From contig NC_064035.1 in NCBI RefSeq assembly GCF_932526225.1, forward strand, positions 3,843,501 to 3,907,500: DNA of 64,000 nt, in the 5' to 3' direction. Source of the DNA: Nematostella vectensis (Eukaryota; Cnidaria; Anthozoa; Actiniaria; Edwardsiidae). A program made the position numbers and the translations under genes. The notes beneath the pieces are model-generated. The model saw nothing but the letters and a program-made list of their open reading frames with translations, was not told the origin of the DNA and made no database searches. Positions 21,245-33,615 of the stretch are shown here, piece after piece; positions within the stretch are counted from its first letter, which is position 1, and each line of letters opens with the position of its first letter.

Positions 21245-23410
21245 ATGGATAATTATGTTAAGACTTCTTCTGGGATTGTTCCAGAGAAGGCAAAAGAGCC
21301 ACATGAAGTGTTCATAAAAAGTGGGAGCAAGATTAGAACTTGCGTTTCCCATGCACTGAATTTACTCCAGGTATTTACTTTATTTTCAATAATACATGCA
21401 TTTTTTTCATTTAGCAACTTGAAGCCATAACAAAAGGCTACAAGGCTTAAACTTTGCAGCTAAACCAATGCATTTGTGCCTAGATTTTTCAAATGTAATC
21501 AAAGAATGTAATTTGTTTGCAAACAAGCGACTAAAAATTGGAAGTCCTATTCCTAACAAAACCTGAAAACAATAAGTAAAGTTTATGGGTTTTTTTTGTA
21601 AATCATTTTCTTACTTTCATTAAATAGCAGGAAAAAAAGGAGTTAATCATTATAACTGGAAGTGGACCAGCTGTTACTAAAGCTATCACAACTGCTGAGA
21701 TTGTTAAAAGAAAAAATAAGGTGAGATCATACCAAAATTACTTTAACAAAATAGAGACTGCCTCCCCCTCCCCCAAATTAACAAGCGCTCTACCATGACT
21801 GCTAAAAGCATCCTATTTAATCAAATAACTGACTTTTTTTTTTGTTTTAAGGGGCTCCACCAGCATAATCATCTGTTCTTTTCCAAGTAAGTGCTTTTTC
21901 ATTCTATGAAACAATGTTGATGCTCCATTTTTGTATAAACATAAAATTGAAAAGTATTTTCAATGAATTCTAAAATTCTAAAGCCTAACATTGATATGAG
22001 AATCAGGAAGAAACCAGGATTTCTTAAAGAGGGGAAACCAATAAAGGAAACATATAGGGGGAAGTTAATTTGTTAATTTGCATAGGTACCAGTTTTTTGC
22101 AATCCCCTCTAGGTCTGTTGCTGTACTATTTTACCTGCCTGGTGATGGTTGTTGAAGGAGAGTGTCTTCTTGAAAGATTTGTTTTTTTACAGGACTGAGG
22201 ACCTTTGGGAACCAAAACAAGAAGGACTTGACAAGTAAGTGTCATGGTGAACAACTCACCACATTAAAGATTTTTTTCTTCTTGAAATGCCAACATGCTG
22301 CTATTTTTTGTTCCACCATGGTCATGGTTTATAAAGGTTCATAAATCATCATCAGTAAAATGCCCACATTTTGGTGCCTCCTTGAGACCTTCCTAATAGA
22401 CTGTAAATGCTTACCTTCCTATAATAGACTGTAAATGTACAATAATAGAAAAAGCTGCCTAAGAAATTGACATTTTGACTGGTTTAGAAATAACAACAAT
22501 GAAAATAAACTTGGCTGGGGTGAGCTGGTGCGTTTGGATGCTAGGGCGTGTTTTTTCACCCACTAGCCTTGATATATGCTAGCCTGAAAGAAGGAGAAAG
22601 GGGGGTGCTGGCACACCCACCAACTAATCCCCTGACAGTTTCACTAATTCTTTACTCTTGCTATATGCTAGGCTGAAGGTCACACGGAACATTCCATCCA
22701 TCGCCATTACTCTCTCAACTAAGCTGCTTGATAGGACTTCTCCTGGGTAAATAAAACTTTGTGTATAGTGTTTTCAATCACTAGAACATTTGTTATTGTA
22801 ATTAACATATAAAAAGAAGTTTTGGGATTGCAGACAAAAACCTTTTTTGTTGCTTTAGATTATTGTATTAGTCAGTCATGTCAGCATTGATTTTTAGCGC
22901 CACAGGGAATTTACCTGATAAAACACAGATAACCTGCTAGCAGGGTCTCATTCAGGGTTATTCAGAAATGTTTTGTGTGTGAAATTTCTTCGCACCCTTG
23001 CCCAAGGCACCTGAAAAAGCGCCAGTATTTCCAATATAAAGACAAAACATATAAAGAAATATAATATAAAGACAAAACATTTCTGAATAACCCAAATGAG
23101 AGCCGGCTAGAAGGCTAACAACCTGCTGGACGTTTTTAAGGCTGAATGTTCACATTGATTTCTGCACTTTAGTTACCAGGCCCCTGGTGAAGGTACACCC
23201 TTAGTCAAGTTCAGAGATGAAGACATTGAATTGGCGGATGAACCAGCTAAGAAGCGACACCACAAAGAAAGCACCTCGCATCAGAAGAAAAATAAAACAA
23301 GAAGAAAAAAAGAAGCAAAGGGGGACAAAGAAAGAGAAAACACCAAAAGGGAAGGAAATGAGAACCAAATAAAAAAACTGTCAAAAGTCCCCCAACAAAC
23401 TATTGGGTGA
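21245..23410 (+). CDS. Alba-domain protein, RNase P/MRP subunit p25 (RPP25/RPP25L) type
   Basis: Six coding exons: 21245-21370, 21631-21720, 21852-21886, 22193-22234, 22672-22746, 23173-23410, in phase and giving 201 residues. The family binds the RNA of RNase P and MRP as a dimer with RPP20, for tRNA and rRNA processing. Matches to the family in order: MDNYVKT at the N-terminus, SGSKIRTCVSHALNLL, ELIITGSGPAVTKAITTAEI, VKRKNKGLHQHNHLF, TEDLWEPKQEGLDKLKVTRN, IPSIAITLST and SPGYQAPGEGTP. The C-terminal tail (last exon) is very basic and rich in Lys, Arg and Glu, like a nucleolar or RNA-binding tail. The start matches the length of vertebrate relatives, which begin similarly. RPP25 and RPP25L cannot be separated here. 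Confidence 0.9.
22939..23108. mobile_element. Small inverted-repeat element (MITE candidate) in Alba-gene intron 5
   Basis: GGGTTATTCAGAAATGTTTT near 22955-22974 is matched on the other strand by ACAAAACATTTCTGAATAAC at 23073-23092, within inverted arms of about 35 bases. The interior has two AATATAAAGACAAAACAT copies. No coding content. Confidence 0.6.
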
Positions 23411-25340
23411 AAAATTAAGCGTATATTTGAATAATTGATATCCTCTGTTTATTTACTTTTGTGTATTTTTAAGACTATGTGAATGATGCATCTTGTCAAA
23501 CTTTAGCAGGTGATTTTCGAACTTCTAAATGCTGATTACTATAAAAACACACCTTCCGCAATTGTCCGCCTTGTATTCAGGTCATGGCGTTGAATGTATT
23601 ATATGGCTATATCATAAGGACCTTCAGTCCTTTCATGTTAAAGTTTGGATTATGAAGTCCTAGAGGTTTTATGGAAAACTTATTAAGTTTGTAAAGTTGA
23701 GCTGGTCTGAAAGTGTGGGTGGGTTCAAAACACTTATAATAATATAAATGAAAGAGGCTGAACATATATTTCTTAGAGCTTAGGGAGTTAGAAAGCTCGG
23801 AACTCGGACATTTAGTTTGAGATCTGCATGGGAGTGTAACAGCTTCGTTGACAACCTACTAACCTACTTACCTCCGCCAGCCCCTTTCCTTCGCCCATGA
23901 CGCAGAAAGAACAAAAAGAGTATGTACTTGAATCACGACTGTTATCAGAATTCGCTGACCAAAATACTATAAAAAAGCCTAAAGATTGGCGACCTCTACG
24001 CCTATGAGAGAGAGCTACCTTTATTTTACAACAGTAAAAACTCTTTCAATGTCACATACATATGACATTGTTATCAATAGAGGCCGCTATCTCACGTCAG
24101 ATATACACAGGCCTGACTAAAGGCTGTCTTTTGTTATCCTGCTAGCCTGCTCTCCAGCAGGTTAATTTGGAAATTGTTGTTTTTCGGGGTGATATCTATG
24201 GCGAGCAGTACAGCGAGAACGAATTCGAGTAGAGCATAGATTTGTTCAGGACGAAACTGTTTTACTAGGATTTTCGTACCGGGTACACATTACATTCAAG
24301 GATTTAGAGCTTTGACCACCAAACTTGTATGACCCGTCAATCAAAATACTCATCAATCACTTGACCTGGTAGAAAAATCAGGTTATATTTACAATATCTA
24401 AACCTTTTCCATATCCCTTTTATTTTATTTTTAGTGTGACAACAGTGATTCCTGATCGTTTTTTCCACTATTTCATACATACTTTGTATATTTTATCTGC
24501 ATTTCCGTTGATTAACATGTCGCGCTCCACTTTTGCTATCACCACTTTAGTTCCTACACTCCGCCCTTACTCTATCTTCCCCGCGCGCCTAGTTCCTAAC
24601 CCCTCCTTCTTTTCCCCTTAGCCACACACAATTCATTGCTTAACCGGGTCGTTTCCCAGTAACGCGCTAGTTGTGAGCAATTTCACAAACCTTCAATCCC
24701 TATTTTTGTTTCTCTAACTTGTCAATTGTATGTCATCTCGTCACCGCACATTTCATTTCCCTCACAAACTCAGGACGGTAGCAGGGGGTGGGGCACTGGG
24801 GGCATGTTTCCCCCCCCCAATATTTCCAAAAATAATAAGGAAATGGCCAGTAGGCAGAGGCGTAGCTGTGCACCCCCTTGAATATTATATTCATATTTCT
24901 TTATCGTGCCCCCCCCCTCCCCAATCTATCATGGCCTGTTACGGCCCTGTCAATGGAAGTAACCACCTTTTTACTCATCCTACATTTGACCCTTTCTACG
25001 CCAACAAATCACACATTTTTTTCGTGTCCACGCTATAAAGTTATGTTGCACTATCAAAACCTTCCACAAATTGTTAGCGGGGCCAGCGCGGAGCTTCATA
25101 GCGGAACCAGCGCGGCCGCAGGCCGCGCGCGGAGCTCCATAGGTATAGAAATATGGTATAGCTATGCGACTTGGTTTTGTGGTCATCGCGCGGGTATCCT
25201 GTGGTGTCACAATTCATCCATCCAGTCAATCGTGCAACTCCCAGGCCCCCTCGGTCTTACGTTTTCACGTATTTTTATTTTTTTACCGCCATCAAAGTTC
25301 GTATGTTCACAGCAAAAAAAGCAGATTGAAAATAGTATTT
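23411..25340. other. Non-coding, repeat-like intergenic stretch
   Basis: No gene recognised. 23640-23760 resembles 35735-35915 (shared GAGGTTTTANGGAAAAC, AGTTTGTAAAGTT and CAAAACACTTATAA), so it is an interspersed repeat. 24780-24940 has C/G-homopolymer-rich segments typical of transposon ends. 25075-25140 is unusually GC- and CpG-rich, with a self-complementary GCGGCCGCAGGCCGC core. Confidence 0.4.
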
Positions 25341-25960
25341 AATGAAAAAATATGCGGATTCAAATAGGCTGAAATCTTTGAGGAACCGTTTGGTCTGAAG
25401 TACGAGCCGATAGTAAAATCTACCCGAGTGTTCGTGAATCCCGTCCGTTGCAGCAGCAAAAAGAGGACTACTTAGAGGCTCTACACTACCATTCTAATAA
25501 TATTCCTTCACGTCTATATCTATGGAGATCTATAAGGAGATCCTGAGAAGAAAGGGCCTTGGATTGATGTATGTTTTCAGCTATAAAAATAATTCACTTG
25601 TGTCGACGAGTTTCTTGCTAGCAGAAAGTCGACAAAATCAAATTTTACAACAAAAAGCGAACACAACCACACAAGCGACAAACAGGATTCAAATTGGCTG
25701 AATTCTTGAGGAACCGTTTCGTCTGAACGAGCCGATAGTAAAATCCATCCGAGTGTTCGTGAATCCCGCCCTTGGCAGCAGCAAAAAGAGGACTAAAAGA
25801 TGCTCTACACTACCATTCTATATTTATTCGCGTCTATATCTTTGTAAGGGGATTCTGAGAAGAAAGGGCCTTTGGATTGATGTCTGTTTTTAGCTATTAA
25901 AATCATTCACTTGTGTCGACGAGTTCCTTGCTAGCAAAAAGTCCACAACACAACCACAGG
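25340..25960. repeat. Direct repeat of about 300 bases, two diverged copies
   Basis: Both halves contain, in order, GAGGAACCGTTT, GAGCCGATAGTAAAATC, CGAGTGTTCGTGAATCCCG, CAGCAGCAAAAAGAGGACTA, GCTCTACACTACCATTCTA, GAAGAAAGGGCCTT and ATTCACTTGTGTCGACGAGT. The first starts near 25360 and the second near 25680. No ORF is conserved between them. I looked for a hammerhead core in them and found none. Confidence 0.85.
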
Positions 25961-27720
25961 CTACAAAGAGAAAGCACTGCCACGAAAAAAACTAAGTTTT
26001 AGACGACGATTTGTATTGACAATATGAAAGTTATTTTTATTTTATTTGTTGTACTTTTATATAATTTGTGACACTAGCAATGATGTTTTTGTGAAACTTT
26101 GGTACACCACTTTATTGGGTTGTGGCTAGTCATTTGGAAACAATATGTTGTAGTATTTTCATATTGAACAAGTAAACTACTGTATTATCAGATTAATTGT
26201 AATATATTTGTACCAATTCGTTTGTATTCTAGGAAAAAATCCACATTTAAGAACTTCAACTGGTGTTGTTTCTGCTTGAATGTAGTTGTAGTTTGTTCCA
26301 GACGAAGGCGCATTGTGCCTGATGTAATAATTATACCAAATTAAATATAACAACATCAACACTGTAGTCCTTTTGTGATGAAATATTGTATGTAGTCCTA
26401 TCCATACTATTAGCTATAAGGGTCTCCTACAAGTAAATAATCAAAACTCCATTTAACCTAAAAAAGTGATATATCAGCATTTAATAATAGTTCCGGATAG
26501 TCCAGATTCCAATCCAACCCCAACTTTTTTTGTACAAAAAAAAGTTTTATATCAAACCTAAAGGTAATAAGGGACAGGGAAAAATACTAGGAAAGTGCTC
26601 AGTCAAGTTATTATTGCACTATTGTTACATATATATTTTTTAGAATAGAGTCGCATTTTTTTTTAAATAGAGTCACATTTCTCCCTTTTTCTGCCTCCTT
26701 TTGACTTTTTGTTTATTTTGTATATTTATTCCTCTCTACCCTAACATAGGTCAATAAACATGGTTTAGTTTGAAATTAGAAATTGGAACTAAGCACTTTC
26801 AGTACTTTATAATTTGCCTCCATTGCATTCATTTTTGAGTAGCCTGTATGGGTGGATCCAGGGTTTCTAAAAAAAGGCCAAAGGGTGGGTGCACCAATAT
26901 GTAATGCATGTCAGGAGGTTTATTTGTGTAGTTTAATTTCTTAATAATAACTAGTTGCAGTACATGAAAACTACAGTATGGCATCTAAATCTTTGGATTG
27001 CTGTTACATCCTTGATATATTCTTCACAAGGTCAAAGCTTGTAAGAATACTGTTTAGATAAAAAAAAATATAGATAGATAGTGGAGCTTCTATGAAGGGA
27101 AATAAGAATTGACCATTAGACTCCTGAAAAACATTCTCGTCAACTATGACACCTGAACTTTGACAGTCTTTTTCACACCAAGGTTTAGTACTGCTGTAGC
27201 CAGTACTGCTGGCTCCGCTTTTAGGCAGTGCCTAAATATCTCCCTTTTTCACATTACACTACTCACCGCCACATTGCCATCTCCTTTACCTCTGCTCACG
27301 TCCTCATACACCCGCCGCTATTCACCATCATTCGCCACCATTTAAATCCCCCAAACCACCATACACTAACACTATAATTATTATCTCACCTTCACTAATC
27401 TTTTTGTTTAGCCTTATTTCTTAAATTAATGTGAATCTGTAAACCCCGAGAGTCGAGGGTTGAGAGTCAGAGGCCAAAAGTAGGGACTGATAGGCCAAGA
27501 GTTGAGACTGACATCTGAAATTTCCTCGCACATGAATTTTAATGTCTATAAAACATTACATGACTCTACAGTTATCATGCCAATATCTTGCAAGAGAACT
27601 TCCGGTCTTCCGCGGTTTTCGTGACATGCGTTTACAAATGGAAAAAAATTATACAACAAGCTTCGAACGTAGGTTTCCAGAAACCACGACGACACTCAGT
27701 AAATAATTGCAATGCATGCT
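25961..27720. other. Intergenic, AT-rich, no gene seen
   Basis: No recognisable coding sequence or RNA gene. Some stretches (for example 26836-26900) look like ends of interspersed repeats, but I could not define elements. Confidence 0.4.
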
Positions 27721-27724
27721 CAAC

Positions 27725-28372
27725 GATACAAAAACAAACAACCCTAGTACAAGTACTAGTACAAAAAACCCTAGTACAAGTACTAGTACAAACAACCCTA
27801 GTACATACAAGTACTAGTACAAACAACCCTAGTACAAACAAGTAATAATACAAACAACCCTAGTACATACAAGTACTAGTACAAACAACCCTAGTGCAAA
27901 CAACCTTAGTACAAACAACCCTAGTACAAACAACCCTAGTACAAGTACTAGTACAAACAACCCTAGTGCAAACAACCTTAGTACAAGTACTAGTACAAAC
28001 AACCCTAGTGCAAACAACCTTAGTACAAGTACTAGTACAAACAACCCTAGTACAAGTAATAGTACAAACAACCTTAGTGCAAACAACCTTAGTACAAGCA
28101 ACCCTAGTACAAACAACCCTAGTACAAACAAGTAATAATACAAACAACCCTAGTACAAACAACCCTAGTACAAACAACCCTAGTACAAACAACCCTAGTA
28201 CAAGTACTAGTACAAACAACCCTAGTGCAAACAACCTTAGTACAAGTACTAGTACAAACAACCCTAGTACAAGTAATAGTACAAACAACCCTAGTGCAAA
28301 CAACCTTAGTACAAGCAACCCTAGTACAAACAACCCTAGTACAAACAACCCTAGAACCCTAGTACAAACAAC
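27725..28372. repeat. 14-16-base tandem repeat around AACAACCCTAGTACA
   Basis: Units AACAACCCTAGTACA and AAGTACTAGTACA mix irregularly, with CTTAGTGC variants and blocks of about 170 bases that recur. Both strands stay open, so long ORFs of TTLVQ, NPSTN or RVVCT repeats appear; these are repeat artefacts. The array ends directly before the gag-like segment of the BEL element and may have grown from its 5' part. Confidence 0.92.
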
Positions 28373-28379
28373 CCCGGAT

Positions 28380-28740
28380 CAATCAACACAAGCCGATCAA
28401 CGGATTACCCAAACCAAAACAGTCAGCAACCGCAACCAGTTAGAAAAGGTAGAAAAACAAAGCTTCCAAAGATCAACGGCGACGTAAGAGAGTACGCGAT
28501 TTTTAGATCAGATTTCAAACACGCGATTGACAGGAGCTACAGTCCACGTGATTCAATGACGATGCTACGCACGTGTTTGTAAGATAAGCCCCTCCCACTG
28601 ATACAAAGTATCGGAAGTGGCTACACTGCTACCTGGAACTACCAAGATGCACTAGCGACCCGCGTCACGTCTCGGATACAGTCACGCAAGATATAACAAT
28701 ATTTAGAAGCTTAGAAGCAGGAGAAGACGCACGCTTTTGT
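28380..28740 (+). pseudogene. BEL gag fragment (DUF1759-like)
   Basis: Translation near 28460 gives KLPKINGDVREYAIFRSDF and then SPRDSMTMLRTCL before a stop, the conserved start of cnidarian-type BEL gag. Further family-like pieces follow past the stop in other frames, so the gene is broken. Confidence 0.8.
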
Positions 28741-28974
28741 GATCTAGTTCACTTAAACTACTTTACGTAAACAGAAGCTATAACACCCTAAAGCAAGTTG
28801 GACAGCCCAAGGACATGGACAATAGTCACAATGCTGGTTATAATTGAAAGGAAGATGCGCATTGACGCTAGAGAGGTCGGGGCAAGAGAATTAGAATGAG
28901 ATGTTACACAAGACGACCTACCCATAATAACAGTAGCGCTTCATGGTCGGAACAGAAACCTAAAGCATGGCAAC

Positions 28975-29430
28975 GCACTATTGGATTCGGGGGCGCAAAA
29001 AAGTCTTACCAGAAATGACACTGCGGTGACTCTCGGCTTAGAAGGAAGAGAAACTTCAATAACGATCACCTAATTTTAATTACTTATTAAGGCAGCACCT
29101 TGCTGCCTAACATTATTATTTAATGTTTACTATTTTTTGTTAATAGTATTTTAATGAGACGTGATGGTGTATACCTCTTTGTCTGACAAATGATAGAAAT
29201 AGAAGGTTGGAGGAGCGGGATAAACGATGACAACAAAAGAATACAAGATTCCCGTTTCGTCAGTGGAGGGTGGTCAACATTTCCAAATTCGAGCCCTTGG
29301 AATCCCCAGCATCAGTGAATATGTAACGAGAGTCAAATTGGCGCCACAAAAAATGAGGCTCGGATTGGAGAAGGAGCGAGTCCGACGGGGTAAGGACCAA
29401 ATAGATCTACTAGTCGGAATCGAATAGATT
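28975..29430 (+). pseudogene. BEL aspartic protease and following pol fragment
   Basis: LLDSGAQKSLTRNDTAVTLG carries the DSG active-site motif of the retroelement aspartic peptidase (A17 type). The frame then breaks in an AT-rich insert (about 29070-29160) that contains the hairpin GGCAGCACCTTGCTGCC. An open frame resumes at 29227-29427 with YKIPVSSVEGGQHFQIRALG and QIDLLVGIE, also typical of BEL pol. Confidence 0.75.
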
Positions 29431-29699
29431 CACAAACCCTTCGAAGCAGGCAGACCAAGTCGTAGCCCGAAACACCCCACTTGGGCGGGTCATCTTCGGG
29501 GTTCATCAAGTCAAGGGGCAGAAATTAGCGCATGGCATCCTGCATGTCCTGTTGTCAGAACCAGTTGACCATACGCACTTCTGGAAGACTGAAGTCATGG
29601 GAGTCGAGATAAACCCTTGCACTTGTGAAGCGGGCAAGCTAACTCAAATAGAAAGACAAGAGTACGAAGCTATAGCCAACACACGAAAGAGAGAGGCCT

Positions 29700-30360
29700 C
29701 AAGCAGCGGAGGTTCTTAAACGAAACGTGTACATGGATGATATCTGTGAATCGGTAGACACAGAGAAAGACCCTTAAAGCAGCTAACTATTCCACGTCGC
29801 GAGTTACATATGATCAGGGAAGAATCCAGAGTTCAGTTTTTAAACTGAAAAGTAAAAAAAGCGGTTCTGTTTTTCACTAACAATGCAATCTTTCTGGCAT
29901 GGATAAGAAGGCCATCGCGCAAGTTTAAACCCTTCGTTTCAGCGAGAGTGGGTCAATAGAGACATCTACAAGGGGGAACTGAACGTAGCCGATGATCTGT
30001 CCAGAGGCATTCCCGCAATCAATCTGGGAGGAAAATGGAGTAAAGGACCTGAGTTTCTGCTGCTCCCGGAGGATGAATGGCCTAAACTGGATTCCATGCA
30101 GGTACCGCGAGAGGAGCAAATGGAACGACGCAAAGCAGAAGCAATCGAGAGCCCTATCAATCCGCAAGACTTCTCAAGCTGGAGGAAACATATACGAACG
30201 ACAGCGAGGATTCAGAGACTTGCTGAGAAAATCAGGCTAAGTAAGGACGAGGAAGACGGCAAGGAAGGACCGTTAACACCCGAGGAACTGCAGAAAGCAG
30301 AAATGTACTGGATCCGAGATACGCAGAAGAGGAGAGTTCAAAGACTTGAGTCCTTTCATT
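29700..30360 (+). pseudogene. BEL reverse transcriptase/RNase H region remnants
   Basis: VYMDDICESVDTEKD near 29730 carries the YMDD motif of reverse transcriptase. SRKFKPFVSARVGQ and NVADDLSRGIPAINLGGKWS (29915-30035) follow, then PEFLLLPEDEWP and an open frame to 30360. Pieces normally hundreds of residues apart are close together, so large deletions occurred. Confidence 0.75.
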
Positions 30361-33300
30361 GACGAGCAAAGGGGTTATTAGAGTCGGAGGAAGAGAGTCC
30401 TTTCATTGACGAGAAAGGGTTTATTATAGTCGGAGGAAGAGAGTCCTTTCATTGACGAGAAAGGGGTTATTAGAGTCGGAGGAAGAGAGTCCTTTCATTG
30501 ACGAGAAAGGGGTTATTAGAGTCGGAGGAAGAGAGTCCTTTCATTGACGAGAAAGGGGTTATTAGAGTCGGAGGAAGAGAGTCCTTTCATTGACGAGAAA
30601 GGGGTTATTAAAGTCGGAGGAAGAGAGTCCTTTCATTGACGAGAAAGGGGTTATTAAAGTCGGAGGAAGAGAGTCCTTTCATTGACGAGAAAGGGATTAT
30701 TAGAGTCGGAGGAAGAGAGTCCTTTCATTCACGAGAAAGGGGTAATTACAGTCGGAGGAAGAGAGTCCTTTCATTGACGAGAAAGGGGTTATTAGAGTCG
30801 GAGGAAGTGAGTCCTTTCATTGACGAGAAAGGGGTAATTACAGTCGGAGGAAGAGAGTCCTTTCATTGACGAGAAAGGGGTTATTAAAGTCGGAGGAAGA
30901 GAGTCCTTTCATTGACGAGAAAGGGGTTATTAGAGTCGGAGGAAGAGAATCCTTTCATTGACGAGAAAGGGGTTATTAGAGTCGGAGGAAGAGAGTCCTT
31001 TCATTGACGAGAAAGGGGTTATTAAAGTCGGAGGAAGAGAATCCTTTCATTGACGAGAAAGGGGTTATTAAAGTCGGAGGAAGAGAGTCCTTTCATTGAC
31101 GAGAAAGGGGTTATTAGAGTCGGAGGAAGAGAGTCCTTTCATTGACGAGAAAGGGGTTATTAAAGTCGGAGGAAGAGAGTCCTTTCATTGACGAGAAAGG
31201 GGTTATTAAAGTCGGAGGAAGAGAGTCCTTTCATTGACGAGAAAGGGATTATTAGAGTCGGAGGAAGAGAGTCCTTTCATTCACGAGAAAGGGGTAATTA
31301 CAGTCGGAGGAAGAGAGTCCTTTCATTGACGAGAAAGGGGTTATTACAGTCGGAGGAAGAGAGTCCTTTTATTGACGAGAAAGGGGTTATTACAGTCGGA
31401 GGAAGAGAGTCCTTTCATTGACGAGAAAGGGGTTATTACAGTCGGAGGAAGAGAGTCCTTTCATTGACGAGAAAGGGGTTATTACAGTCGGAGGAAGAGA
31501 ATCCTTTCATTGACGAGAAAGGGGTTATTAGAGTCGGAGGAAGAGAGTCCTTTCATTGACGAGAAAGGGGTTATTAAAGTCGGAGGAAGAGAGTCCTTTC
31601 ATTGACGAGAAAGGGGTTATTAGAGTCGGAGGAAGAGAGTCCTTTCATTGACGAAAAAGGGGTATTAGAGTCGGAGGAAGAGAGTCCTTTCATTGACGAG
31701 AAATGGGTTATTACAGTCGGAGGAAGAGAGTCCTTTCATTGACGAGAAAGGGGTTATTAAAGTCGGAGGAAGAGAGTCCTTTCATTGACGAGAAAGGGGT
31801 TATTAGAGTCGGAGGAAAAGAGTCCTTTCATTGACGAGAAAGGGGTTATTACAGTCGGAGGAAGAGAGTCCTTTCATTGACGAGAAAGGGGTTATTAAAG
31901 TCGGAGGAAGAGAGTCCTTTCATTGACGAGAAAGGGTTTATTATAGTCGGAGGAAGAGAGTCCTTTCATTGACGAGAAAGGGGTTATTAGAGTCGGAGGA
32001 AGAGAGTCCTTTCATTGACGAGAAAGGGGTTATTAGAGTCGGAGGAAGAGAGTCCTTTCATTGACGAGAAAGGGGTTATTAGAGTCGGAGGAAGAGAGTC
32101 CTTTCATTGACGAGAAAGGGGTTATTACAGTCGGAGGAAGAGAGTCCTTTCATTGACGAGAAAGGGGTTATTAGAGTCGGAGGAAGAGAGTCCTTTCATT
32201 GACGAGAAAGGGGTTATTAGAGTCGGAGGAAGAGAGTCCTTTCATTGACGAGAAAGGGATTATTAGAGTCGGAGGAAGAGAGTCCTTTCATTGACGAGAA
32301 AGGGGTTATTAGAGTCGGAGGAAGAGAGTCCTTTTATTGACGAGAAAGGGGTTATTACAGTCGGAGGAAGAGAGTCCTTTCATTGACGAGAAAGGGGTTA
32401 TTAGAGTCGGAGGAAGAGAGTCCTTTCATTGACGAGAAAGGGGTTATTAAAGTCGGAGGAAGAGAGTCCTTTCATTGACGAGAAAGGGATTATTAGAGTC
32501 GGAGGAAGAGAGTCCTTTCATTGACGAGAAAGGGATTATTAGAGTCGGAGGAAGAGAGTCCTTTCATTGACGAGAAAGGGGTTATTACAGTCGGAGGAAG
32601 AGAGTCCTTTCATTGACGAGAAAGGGGTTATTAAAGTCGGAGGAAGAGAGTCCTTTCATTGACGAGAAAGGGGTTATTAGAGTCGGAGGAAAAGAGTCCT
32701 TTCATTGACGAGAAAGGGGTTATTACAGTCGGAGGAAGAGAGTCCTTTCATTGACGAGAAAGGGGTTATTACAGTCGGAGGAAGAGAGTCCTTTCATTGA
32801 CGAGAAATGGGTTATTACAGTCGGAGGAAGAGAGTCCTTTCATTGACGAGAAAGGGGTTATTAAAGTCGGAGGAAGAGAGTCCTTTCATTGACGAGAAAG
32901 GGGTTATTAGAGTCGGAGGAAGAGAGTCCTTTCATTCACGAGAAAGGGGTTATTAGAGTCGGAGGAAGAGAGTCCTTTCATTGACGAGAAAGGGGTTATT
33001 ACAGTCGGAGGAAGAGAGTCCTTTCATTGACGAGAAAGGGGTTATTAAAGTCGGAGGAAGAGAGTCCTTTCATTGACGAGAAAGGGGTTATTAGAGTCGG
33101 AGGAAGAGAGTCCTTTCATTGACGAGAAAGGGGTTATTAGAGTCGGAGGAAGAGAGTCCTTTCATTGACGAGAAAGGGGTTATTAGAGTCGGAGGAAGAG
33201 AGTCCTTTTATTGACGAGAAAGGGGTTATTACAGTCGGAGGAAGAGAGTCCTTTCATTGACGAGAAAGGGGTTATTAAAGTCGGAGGAAGAGAGTCCTTT

Positions 33301-33615
33301 CATTGACGAGAAAGGGGTTATTAAAGTCGGAGGAAGAGAGTCCTTTCATTGACGAGAAAGGGGTTATTAGAGTCGGAGGAAGAGAGTCCTTCCATTGACG
33401 AGAAAGGGGTTATTAAAGTCGGAGGAAGAGAGTCCTTTCATTGACGAGAGAGGGGTTATTAGAGTCGGAGAAAGAGAGTCCTTTCATTGACGAGAAAGGG
33501 GTTATTAGAGTCGGAGGAAGAGAGTCCTTTCATTGACGAGAAAGGGGTTATTAGAGTCGGAGGAAGAGAGTCCTTTCATTGACGAGAAAGGGGTAATTAC
33601 AGTTGGAGGAAGAGT
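30347..33615 (+). repeat. 46-base tandem array, about 71 copies, derived from BEL pol coding sequence
   Basis: Each unit is 46 bases and contains CTTTCATTGACGAGAAAGGG and AGTCGGAGGAAGAGAGTC; variants are ATTAGAG, ATTAAAG, ATTACAG and a few single changes. Forty-five of the 46 bases translate as SPFIDEKGVIRVGGR, the motif found in BEL pol just before the integrase zinc-binding region. At the right end the array runs straight into VDKAIVLYETKHPALLP, the natural continuation, so the array grew in situ. Since 46 is not a multiple of three, each copy shifts the frame by one base. The blocks at 30636 and 31188 are nearly the same, 552 bases apart (12 units), showing higher-order duplication. Confidence 0.97.

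Noticed and set aside
25360-25960. Possible hammerhead core in the CTGAACGAGCCGATAG phrase of the dimer repeat
   Set aside because: It does not fit CUGANGA followed by a stem and GAAA.
27894-28487. 197-residue plus-strand ORF rich in TTLVQ and NPSTN repeats
   Set aside because: Arises from a 15-base array without stops and exists on both strands; only the region after about 28440 resembles a real gag, in another frame.
30636-31421. Paired 77-residue ORFs in the 46-base array
   Set aside because: The 46-base period cycles through the three frames, so three-unit ORFs appear by arithmetic; they are not genes.
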